Part shown: piece by piece, positions 14,491 through 21,142 of the stretch
Layout: the number at the start of each line of letters is the position of its first letter
Numbering within the stretch: position 1 is the stretch's first letter
Origin: Colivivens sp964537205
GTDB taxonomy: Bacteria; Bacteroidota; Bacteroidia; Bacteroidales; Bacteroidaceae
Assembly (NCBI GenBank): GCA_964537205.1
Contig: CAZHZH010000047.1
Coordinates: 1 to 21,142, forward strand
Length of the DNA stretch: 21,142 bases
Direction: 5' to 3'
Made by a program: the position numbers and the translations under genes
Notes under the pieces: generated by a model
The model's input: only the letters and a program-made list of their open reading frames with translations
Told to the model about the DNA's origin: nothing
The model's database searches: none

Positions 14491-16542
14491 TCAACCGCGC
14501 GAGCTGCTTATTAATTCGTGTATTTTACTATTCAATGCCTCGCATTCCATCAGTTGCTCGATGGTCAGGTGCATTCGGTAACGCCAATAATGCCGGGGAT
14601 TCGCAGGCACGTTAATCCGTTCAGACTCAACATCCGGATTTCGTACAGCCTCGTCAACGGACAACCAGTCCTGCAACGTAAGTATGCAAAGGGCGGACGG
14701 ACATTCAAGATGCATTCTAAGAATCTTCTCGCACAACCATCCAGGCGCACTCTCAGGCGCTTTCCCTTCCAAGCCGAGCACACTATTATAATAACGCTGC
14801 GCCCTGTCCGCATCCTCTTCCCACCAACCGCGTAGCGATGGAGTGTCGTGTGAAGAAATGGTGCATACAGAAAGTACGGGATTGTCAGACAGCACCCCGA
14901 ATTCATGCCCCATAGCCTTTGGCATACTCTGTATTTCCAAGCTGAGTATTCCAAGCTGCCGCATTACCCACGGCACACATTCGGGAATCATTCCCAAATC
15001 CTCGCCGCAAGCTATCATTTGGTTGGAGCGCGTTAGCACAGGGAGTTTTTTCATTGCCTCATTATACCAAAATTGGGTATGACGGTGATAAAAAAAGTCC
15101 TCATACAAGGCGTCGAAAGCATGACGCTCCCGCTCTGTCATCAGGAACTTGTACGACCGTTCCTTCTTGGCCGATATACGCAAGTGGTAGCGTGAAGGCT
15201 CTTTGGGATCCTTGATATACATGTCTTCAATGAAAGGCACCCCCCTTGCCTCTATTTCTTGAGGACTCAACGGGAGAGCCGGTGAGAAATGTCCGACCAG
15301 CCCGCTTTTGTAAGGCACCGGGATTTCCCAGATGCGGAAGAACCCAAGAATGTGGTCTATACGGTAGGCAGAGAAATATTCTGACATTTTCGACATTCTC
15401 CTGCGCCACCATCTGTAGTCGTCGGTCGCCATAACATCCCAATTGTACGTTGGGAAGCCCCAGTTCTGTCCGTTGTCGGAGAAGAAGTCAGGTGGTGCGC
15501 CTGTTTGCTCCTCCATGTTGAAATAATATGGCTCAGCCCATGTACCCACACTATGGCGGCACACACCTATAGGGATGTCCCCCTTCAATATTATATTCTT
15601 CCTTCTTGCATAATCGCCAGCATCGAGCAGTTGCAAGTGCAACATATACTGCACATAACAGTAATAGCAAAGATCAGTGTTCTTTTCACGCATCAACCGG
15701 TCTATGTCATCCGGTTTGTATGTACGGTAGTTTTCCCAAGCAGAGAAATCGGCTGTGCCATACGCGTCACGCAAGTACGAGAAAGCGGCGTACGGTTTCA
15801 ACCAATATTCGTTGCGTTCATAGAATGTTTTATAGCCTTCCGACTGGAGCGCCCGTACCCCATCTTCACTATATTTCGCCCTTATATATTCTTGTTTTAG
15901 CTTGTCAACCTCCTCGTAGTCCAATTGAGGTAATGAGTTGAGTCGCCTCCTGCGCTCCTCAAACGCTCTCATGGCAGCCTCGTCGTTTAGTGGTCCCAAC
16001 TGGCGTAAGTCGAGATATATCGGGTGGAATGCATACACCGATATACTGTTATAAGGATACGAATCCATCCAAGTATGCGTATTGGTCGTATCGTTTACTG
16101 GTAATATTTGAACAGCCTTCATGCCGACCTTTTCCGCCCAATCGACAAGTGATTTCAAATCGCCGAAGTCGCCGATCCCGGCACTACCCTCGCTTCTGAG
16201 AGAGAACACAGGTACGGCAATACCGGCAATTCTGTCGGGATCGGACCATGCATCCTCTTGTATATACTCCCCTTGTCCTTGTTCCGGGAATATGAGATGA
16301 GGCATCACAGCCACTTCCGTACGCACCCGCCGTCCATAATTGTTTACGTAGTATCGGTATGCAATCACATCATCAGAGGCCTCAGGCAAATCAAGCGTGC
16401 CAGTCCATACCACCCCGTCATTTGTCGACAAGGGGACATCAACAGGTGCGTTTCCACTTTGCGATACACTCACATTGAGAGTCTCGCCCCATTTCGTGCG
16501 ATATTCAACTTTGAATTTTATATTCAGATTCCTTGTTTCCAT
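14491..16542 (-). CDS. malQ: 4-alpha-glucanotransferase (GH77) with N-terminal starch-binding domain
   Basis: This enzyme moves alpha-1,4-glucan segments between maltodextrins and is central to starch and glycogen use in the cytoplasm. The 683-residue protein opens with one CBM20-like domain (about 5-95: VEYRTKWGETLNV, WTGTLDLP, AYRYYVN), then the GH77 barrel from about 108 (VPVFSLRSEGSAGIGDFGDL). Catalytic residues fit the family: nucleophile Asp396 in YRIDHILGFFRIWE, acid/base Glu514 in CGEDLG, and Asp566 in SSHDTPS. The barrel carries the insertion typical of the plant DPE2-like branch. Relatives that I recall from Bacteroides have two CBM20 domains and about 890 residues, so this copy seems to lack one. 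It lies between the Cthe_2159-like lipoprotein gene and the S9 peptidase gene. Confidence 0.95.
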   Translation of the reverse strand: METRNLNIKFKVEYRTKWGETLNVSVSQSGNAPVDVPLSTNDGVVWTGTLDLPEASDDVIAYRYYVNNYGRRVRTEVAVMPHLIFPEQGQGEYIQEDAWSDPDRIAGIAVPVFSLRSEGSAGIGDFGDLKSLVDWAEKVGMKAVQILPVNDTTNTHTWMDSYPYNSISVYAFHPIYLDLRQLGPLNDEAAMRAFEERRRRLNSLPQLDYEEVDKLKQEYIRAKYSEDGVRALQSEGYKTFYERNEYWLKPYAAFSYLRDAYGTADFSAWENYRTYKPDDIDRLMREKNTDLCYYCYVQYMLHLQLLDAGDYARRKNIILKGDIPIGVCRHSVGTWAEPYYFNMEEQTGAPPDFFSDNGQNWGFPTYNWDVMATDDYRWWRRRMSKMSEYFSAYRIDHILGFFRIWEIPVPYKSGLVGHFSPALPLSPQEIEARGVPFIEDMYIKDPKEPSRYHLRISAKKERSYKFLMTERERHAFDALYEDFFYHRHTQFWYNEAMKKLPVLTRSNQMIACGEDLGMIPECVPWVMRQLGILSLEIQSMPKAMGHEFGVLSDNPVLSVCTISSHDTPSLRGWWEEDADRAQRYYNSVLGLEGKAPESAPGWLCEKILRMHLECPSALCILTLQDWLSVDEAVRNPDVESERINVPANPRHYWRYRMHLTIEQLMECEALNSKIHELISSSRG

Positions 16543-16578
16543 AACAATGTAGTAAATTCATTTTGTGTTGTTCACGCT

Positions 16579-18372
16579 TCAGCGCCCCCACATCTTTCCT
16601 CCGCCCTGGCCCGGACCACCAGGGTTGTTTCCATTACCCCCGCCATTGAACGAGCCATAAGTGCTGTAAGGGATTGTAGCCGTGAAAGTAGTCAACGCCG
16701 TGCTGCCATTATAGAGCACATAACTCGACCCACTGTCCATATCCGCCGACAACAGGAAAGTCGCCGAGTTGTAACTGCCTTCCATAGAGAACGACAGCAC
16801 ACTGTTGCCTTGAGTGTCAGCGATGCTGACTGTAGAACCCTGGTCTATCGAGCCGTTGTATATGAACACCGGTTGCGCTCCGGTGGTGGATGCCGGAGTT
16901 GTCGCTCCGCCACCTATTCCCACTACGGTGCCTCCGGTGATATACAGTTTGTAGCCTCCTTCCGTATTAGCGTCTATACCTTCTTCGGGACTGGTGGTTC
17001 CGTATGCCACCACCTTTCCACCTTTTATATACAAGTTGCCGTTGGAGTCGATTCCGTCATTACCTGTAGCGTATGCGGTTACGTTGCCTCCGCTTATGGT
17101 CATGTCTTTCCCGGAATTGATGCCGTCATCGTAAGTATACGTAATAATGTCGCCGCCAGTTATTTCCATTGTCGTTTCACTCTCTATGCCTTCCGATCCT
17201 TCTCCCTTCAGGGTGCGCACCCACACGTTGCCGCCATTGAAGTGCATGTCGGCATCGTTCTTTATGCCTTTTGGCGAAGTACTGTATCCTCCACTTGAAT
17301 ATTTGCTTCCCTCGCACACTACTTTCACTGTTCCACCGTTTACGTACAACGCTCCATCGGCTGAAATTCCCTTGCCTCCGTTGCCCTTGCTGTAGCAATA
17401 GAGTTCACCGCCGTTCATGGTGAACGTGGAATCTGACTTCACACCAGCGCAAGCCGACACATCGCGGTCGTCGCTATCGTATTCTCCGCCTCCCGAGGTG
17501 ATAATCGTCGTGCGTCCGCCGTTGATAGTGACCAGTCCGTCGGACGACACGCCTTTCGAAGCGGCAGCACTCGTCTCTATGTTCACCACGCCTCCATTAA
17601 TCGTGACAGCGTCGTTTGCCTTGATTCCATTACCCGATGTTGATTTCACGTATATGTCAGTACCAGGACGAACGACCACATAATCATCCGCACTGATGCC
17701 AGCCTTTGTGTTGGCGTACACGCGCAGTTTGCCCTTTCCGCTGAATATCAACTTGCCTTCGGCAAACAAAGTCCCCTTCTGGTCTTCGTCACTTTCGGCA
17801 TACGACACTCCGTCGGTCAGAGTGTTGGTCGTGTTGTCATCGAGTACCACGAACGCGCGTTTCTTGCTTTGGTCGTTGATTGCGGGTCCGTCGTTGTTGG
17901 TGATGCTCACTCCGTTCAAATCCAAACGGAACTTCTTGTCACTATAGATTTTGAAACAGCCGTCGCTCGTCGAACCCGAGAGTACGTAATTCACGCCTTT
18001 GACAGCCGATGCGACTGTCACGTCAGCTCCGTTGACAGTCACTTCCACACTGTCCACACTACCGTCCACCACGGCGGTATTGCCATTATAGCGGATATAC
18101 ACGACTTTGTCGAATGACGAGTTCTCTACACAATCTTCATCATCACTGTCCACAACATCCTGTTCAGTCAGCGTGGTAGTAGTGTCCACCGCGATGGTGA
18201 AGGTCATCACGTCGCCCGTATCATAGTCCGACTCATCAGACTGACCATTGTCAGACGGAACTATGAATCCATTGTCAGACTCATCGTCCGAGTCCGTAGA
18301 ACATGCGCACACGGCGACCGACACGGCTGCCATGATGAAAGTCCAAACGAGGTTATTGCCTTTTGTTTTCAT
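16579..18372 (-). CDS. Surface lipoprotein with Cthe_2159-type beta-helix (carbohydrate-binding domain)
   Basis: The 597-residue protein starts with a lipoprotein signal whose lipidated residue is probably Cys24 (VCAC), followed by an acidic run (STDSDDESDN) of the kind that favours export to the outer surface in Bacteroidota. From about residue 90 it is built of repeating units of roughly 20-30 residues with the pattern TINGGxVxI...GIxxDG (for example TINGGVVNIETSAAASKG, MNGGELYCYSKGNGGKGI, ISGGNVTAYATGNDGI), a right-handed beta-helix matching the Cthe_2159 family (PF14262), whose founder binds plant polysaccharides. The end is glycine-rich (NGGGNGNNPGGPGQGGG). It is probably an adhesin or glycan-binding protein; the ligand is unknown. 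It is the first gene of an operon with malQ, 36 bases downstream. Confidence 0.88.
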   Translation of the reverse strand: MKTKGNNLVWTFIMAAVSVAVCACSTDSDDESDNGFIVPSDNGQSDESDYDTGDVMTFTIAVDTTTTLTEQDVVDSDDEDCVENSSFDKVVYIRYNGNTAVVDGSVDSVEVTVNGADVTVASAVKGVNYVLSGSTSDGCFKIYSDKKFRLDLNGVSITNNDGPAINDQSKKRAFVVLDDNTTNTLTDGVSYAESDEDQKGTLFAEGKLIFSGKGKLRVYANTKAGISADDYVVVRPGTDIYVKSTSGNGIKANDAVTINGGVVNIETSAAASKGVSSDGLVTINGGRTTIITSGGGEYDSDDRDVSACAGVKSDSTFTMNGGELYCYSKGNGGKGISADGALYVNGGTVKVVCEGSKYSSGGYSTSPKGIKNDADMHFNGGNVWVRTLKGEGSEGIESETTMEITGGDIITYTYDDGINSGKDMTISGGNVTAYATGNDGIDSNGNLYIKGGKVVAYGTTSPEEGIDANTEGGYKLYITGGTVVGIGGGATTPASTTGAQPVFIYNGSIDQGSTVSIADTQGNSVLSFSMEGSYNSATFLLSADMDSGSSYVLYNGSTALTTFTATIPYSTYGSFNGGGNGNNPGGPGQGGGKMWGR

Positions 18373-18405
18373 TGGTTTCTAATAAATTAATTACCTTTTG
18401 CACTG

Positions 18406-18413
18406 CAAAGTTA
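18406..18413 (-). promoter_or_regulatory. Promoter of the lipoprotein-malQ-S9 peptidase operon (-7 element)
   Basis: The minus strand reads TAACTTTG, followed by GCAG, about 33 bases upstream of the lipoprotein ATG. It is the only -7 match on this side and probably drives all three leftward genes, whose gaps are under 40 bases. Confidence 0.6.
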
Positions 18414-18490
18414 ATGGATTAAATCAAATTATACGTAAAAACAGGGTTAAAAAGATGGTCCAAGAGCTATGTTGGCTTCGAGAAATATAG

Positions 18491-18498
18491 TAACTTTG
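18491..18498 (+). promoter_or_regulatory. Promoter of the symporter gene (-7 element)
   Basis: TAACTTTG on the plus strand matches TAnnTTTG, 40 bases before the ATG at 18539. A TTG at 18472-18474 lies slightly closer than the usual -33 spacing. It is divergent from the promoter at 18406-18413. Confidence 0.55.
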
Positions 18499-18538
18499 CA
18501 TTCTCGAACAGAAAAAGACGTACTTTCCATACCACACA

Positions 18539-19774
18539 ATGCTTTTAGCTTTCATCATATATTTCGCGCTGCTATATGCNNNNNNNNNNNNNNNNNNNNN
18601 NNNNNNNNNNNNNNNNNNNNNNNNNNNNNNNNNNNNNNNNNNNNNNNNNNNNNNNNNNNNNNNNNNNNNNNNNNNNNNNGGCAACACCAGTTACAAGACC
18701 GGTTCGTCGTTCTTCATAATCTCAAAGCTATTGGGATCAGCAGCCAAATTCTATGTGGTCGTACAGATTCTGCAAGTATGCATAGCCAACCGCTACGGCA
18801 TTCCGTACGCCGCGACGGCGGCAATAACACTGCTGTTCATTTGGTTGTACACCCGGCGAGGTGGCATAAGGACCCTTGTGTGGACCGACACCCTCCAAAC
18901 GTTCACACTGCTACTCGCCCTGGTCCTTATATTAGTCAAGGTATGTTCAATGCTCCATCTTGGCGTAGCCGACGCCTTTTCCACAGTCTGGCACGACCCT
19001 CACTCACGCATGTTCGAGTTCACAGACTTCTCCTCAAAACAAAACTTCTGGAAGCAGTTCCTCAGTGGTATCTTTGTGGTAATCGTCATGACGGGGCTTG
19101 ACCAGGACATGATGCAGAAAAACCTTACCTGCAAGAACCTTCGTTCGGCACAAAAGGACATGTGTACATACGGCATTATGTTCGTACCCGTGAATTTTCT
19201 GTTTCTCGCTCTCGGCATACTTCTCATACATTTATATGGGCAGTTGGGTGTCGGGCTGCCGGCCAAAGGCGACGCATTGCTTTCCGACATAGTACTCTCA
19301 GGCGCCCTCGGACAGGCTGCGTTGGTTTGCTTTGGCATAGGAGTCGTAGCGAGCGCGTTCTCAAGTGCCGATTCTGCATTAACGGCTCTGACCACATCGT
19401 TTTGCGTCGACCTCATGAAGAAGCCGGGCGATGAAAGGCTGCGGGGGAAAGTTCACTTAGGCATGATGCTCGCGTTCCTTGTCTGCACACTTGCGTTCAA
19501 CTCATTGGGCAGTGGCAGCGTCATGGATTTGATTTACACACTCGTCAGCTACACATACGGACCACTTCTCGGATTGTTCGCGTTCGGCATGTTCACACGT
19601 TGGAACGTACGCGACAAGTTGGTGCCTTACATTGCGATAGCTTCGCCTGTCATCTGCTACGTCATTGATCGTGCCGTGTTCCACCTGACAGGCTACAAAT
19701 TCGGCTACGAAATGCTGATGTTCAACGGTCTGCTCACTTTTTCGGGTCTTTGGGCAGTTCGATGCGGAAAGTAG
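18539..19774 (+). CDS. Sodium:solute symporter (SSS family), interrupted by assembly gap
   Basis: The gene encodes a multi-pass inner-membrane carrier that couples uptake of a solute to sodium entry. Before the gap only MLLAFIIYFALLYA is visible, the first membrane helix. After it the SSS core resumes at GNTSYKTGSSFFIISKLLGS and continues through ten or so hydrophobic segments, with TRRGGIRTLVWTDTLQT, MTGLDQDMMQKNL and ASAFSSADSALTALTTSF as family signatures; the last includes the Ser/Thr-rich sodium-site helix. The visible frame gives 411 residues including 34 unknown. Complete relatives that I recall are nearer 470-490, so more is probably missing than the 100 Ns suggest. The substrate cannot be inferred. 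The 3' end overlaps the histidine kinase gene on the other strand by 41 bases. Confidence 0.85.
   Translation: MLLAFIIYFALLYXXXXXXXXXXXXXXXXXXXXXXXXXXXXXXXXXXGNTSYKTGSSFFIISKLLGSAAKFYVVVQILQVCIANRYGIPYAATAAITLLFIWLYTRRGGIRTLVWTDTLQTFTLLLALVLILVKVCSMLHLGVADAFSTVWHDPHSRMFEFTDFSSKQNFWKQFLSGIFVVIVMTGLDQDMMQKNLTCKNLRSAQKDMCTYGIMFVPVNFLFLALGILLIHLYGQLGVGLPAKGDALLSDIVLSGALGQAALVCFGIGVVASAFSSADSALTALTTSFCVDLMKKPGDERLRGKVHLGMMLAFLVCTLAFNSLGSGSVMDLIYTLVSYTYGPLLGLFAFGMFTRWNVRDKLVPYIAIASPVICYVIDRAVFHLTGYKFGYEMLMFNGLLTFSGLWAVRCGK
18580..18679. other. Assembly gap (100 Ns)
   Basis: Exactly 100 Ns, a conventional placeholder for a gap of unknown size, lie inside the symporter gene. The flanking sequences fit one gene, which supports the scaffold join, but the preserved reading frame is a coincidence of the placeholder length. 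Confidence 0.98.
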
Positions 19775-20903
19775 TTCCCTTACCTATTTCCGACGACTTG
19801 ACGTAAATCTTGCCCTTGTGATACTCTTCGATGATGCGCTTGGCAAGTGAAAGTCCAAGCCCCCATCCCCTTGCCTTGGTGGTGAATCCGGGTTTGAACA
19901 CCGATCCGAAATTGCTCTTCGGCATACCCTTGCCCGTGTCCTTCACCTCCAATACGATATCATCCCGCGACTGAGCAAGGTAAATGTCGATATGCCCTGT
20001 GCCATCCATCGCGTCCACGGCGTTCTTGCACAAGTTCTCTACGACCCACTCAAATAGTGGAGCCACCATGTGGGTTTCAACGTGCCGCTGTGGGAAATGA
20101 GTCGTAATGACCACCTTGTTGGATGTCCTCCGGTCCATATATTCTACCACTCGCTCTATCACCTCATCAACATTCGCCGGTTTCAATTCCGGTATGGAGC
20201 CAATCTTCGAGAAGCGCTCCGCTATGCGTTCCAGCCGCTTGACATCCTTCTCCATCTCCGGCAACATCTCGTCATCGGGATGCGCCTCGCGTATGACTTC
20301 AATCCACGCCATCAACGACGATATAGGAGTTCCAAGTTGATGGGCAGTCTCCTTCGACAATCCCACCCACACCTTGTTCTGTTCAGCCTTCATAGACGAG
20401 AAAAGGGCGAACAACGCTATCAACACGAATAGCACCACCACTCCCAATTGCGCATAAGGATATACCGCAAGCCTTTTTAGCATCAACGACTCTCCGTAGC
20501 ATACTTCAATGTAATTTTGGTCGGAATCGAGACCTATCCGTATGGTCTGTCCCGCCTTTTTCATTGACATCGCCATCTTCTTTATTTCCTGCAACGAATC
20601 TTCGTTTGCGCTGAACGTCCTGCCAAGATTGCGCGACGTTTGCACGCCTCCGTCTTTATCGAGCACCACGACAGGTATGGTATTGTTGCCATTAAGGACC
20701 TTCAATACAAGGTTGATGTCTGTGTTTTCGTCTGCTTGATTCAGTGACCGCATAGCCTCCGCCCACACCTCCATCTTGTTGACCTCCTCGTCTTTCAAGT
20801 CCTCAATAAGGTAATTGGATGTAAGCAGGGAAAAGATGGCTATCAGTATAGCCACCACAATCAATATCAATCTGATATTTCGAATATGACTGAACCATTT
20901 CAT
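19734..20903 (-). CDS. Membrane sensor histidine kinase
   Basis: From the ATG at 20903 the protein has 389 residues: membrane segment about 8-28, an external sensor region about 30-150, a second membrane segment about 153-170, then directly the dimerisation helix with the phospho-accepting His188 (SKETAHQLGTPISSL). The ATP-binding domain follows with the N box ENLCKNAVDAMDG, G1 DTGKGMP, the F box FGSVFKPGFTT and G2 GWGLGLSLAKRIIEE. No HAMP domain fits between membrane and kinase. A longer reading from 21029 adds a poorly structured stretch before the first membrane helix and is less likely; a near match to the -7 element (TACGTTTC) lies just before 20903. No response regulator is adjacent, so its partner is elsewhere or outside the window. 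The 3' end overlaps the symporter gene. Confidence 0.92.
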   Translation of the reverse strand: MKWFSHIRNIRLILIVVAILIAIFSLLTSNYLIEDLKDEEVNKMEVWAEAMRSLNQADENTDINLVLKVLNGNNTIPVVVLDKDGGVQTSRNLGRTFSANEDSLQEIKKMAMSMKKAGQTIRIGLDSDQNYIEVCYGESLMLKRLAVYPYAQLGVVVLFVLIALFALFSSMKAEQNKVWVGLSKETAHQLGTPISSLMAWIEVIREAHPDDEMLPEMEKDVKRLERIAERFSKIGSIPELKPANVDEVIERVVEYMDRRTSNKVVITTHFPQRHVETHMVAPLFEWVVENLCKNAVDAMDGTGHIDIYLAQSRDDIVLEVKDTGKGMPKSNFGSVFKPGFTTKARGWGLGLSLAKRIIEEYHKGKIYVKSSEIGKGTTFRIELPKDPKK

Positions 20904-21048
20904 GCTTATAAAACGCAGAAACGTATGTTTTATTGTTTCCTCTCCCATAGAAGCCGACGGGCTGACTGAGAACATGTCATCACCCACGCCCCTCTCGCCA
21001 TTCCGACGACCGTTCCCCACTTCCGTCATACCGATGACCGCCCACCCT

Positions 21049-21111
21049 CGTCATCCCGACGGAGCGCAGCGGAGGAGTGGATCCTCATAGCGGACTCCAT
21101 AGCACTGTGGC
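21049..21111. repeat. Dispersed intergenic repeat, core copy
   Basis: CGTCATCCCGA (21049-21059), GAGTGGATCCTCATAGC (21075-21091) and ATAGCACTGTGGC (21099-21111) repeat the core of copy II (5822-5883) in the same order and orientation, with spacing differing by one base. The bounding motifs of copies I and II are absent here. From 21112 to the window end I see no feature. Confidence 0.7.
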
Positions 21112-21142
21112 ACAGAGGCAAAGCACAATAATAGCGCACTGA

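Noticed and set aside
16258..17298. 346-codon plus-strand ORF opposite malQ and the beta-helix lipoprotein
   Set aside because: It spans the antisense of two real genes and their gap; its length follows from the repetitive codon use of the beta-helix gene.
20904..21029. N-terminal extension of the histidine kinase to 21029
   Set aside because: The extra 42 residues look unstructured and precede the first membrane helix; the ATG at 20903 with a nearby promoter-like box is the better start.
1..21142. CRISPR array, tRNA or rRNA genes, insertion-sequence transposase
   Set aside because: No regularly spaced short repeats, no tRNA- or rRNA-like stretches and no transposase motifs were seen on either strand; only dispersed repeats and the remnants described.

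Overview
The window looks like a chromosomal piece of a Bacteroidales bacterium (Prevotellaceae, Muribaculaceae or a close relative). The support is a RagB/SusD-family protein, a FISUMP-domain protein, a C-terminal tail like those sorted by the type IX secretion system, an AlaRS with a Cys-Thr editing motif, a CBM20-GH77 glucanotransferase, and several copies of the Bacteroidota promoter -7 element TAnnTTTG. A run of exactly 100 Ns (18580-18679) inside one gene shows that this is a scaffolded draft or metagenome assembly.

Layout, left to right. (1) 1-4303 is the accessory, rearranged part. A leftward three-gene operon encodes secreted proteins: FISUMP protein, small tail-bearing protein, SusD-like protein. 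It is flanked by two long structured non-coding regions on the same strand. The upstream one (3661-3965) has a good promoter and ends in a terminator-like stem 38 bases before the first start codon, so it is either an attenuating leader or a separate sRNA. The downstream one (121-441) has its own promoter box, a large imperfect inverted repeat and a U-tract terminator. The operon has no SusC/TonB receptor, and its SusD-like protein lacks the usual lipoprotein cysteine. Next to the leader is a scar where a second copy of the susD 3' end meets a fragment of a Y_Y_Y sensor domain.

(2) 4304-5962 holds rsmD and a membrane-anchored protein of unknown function, which is bracketed by two copies of a dispersed intergenic repeat with conserved ends and different cores. 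(3) 5963-11978 is housekeeping and surface-glycan content: a RecD-like helicase converging on alaS with no gap, then two overlapping family 2 glycosyltransferases that read away from alaS and may be expressed from a leaderless mRNA. (4) 12001-18372 is a leftward operon: surface lipoprotein with a beta-helical Cthe_2159-type fold, 4-alpha-glucanotransferase (malQ), and a secreted S9 peptidase. (5) 18539-20903 is a sodium:solute symporter interrupted by the assembly gap, overlapping tail to tail with a sensor histidine kinase. A further copy of the dispersed repeat lies near the right edge.

The strongest leads for something undescribed are the two structured RNA candidates, the operon with its shared N-terminal module and SusD protein without SusC, and the repeat family around 4954-5894. 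All RNA and repeat claims rest on reading by eye; no folding or database search was run.
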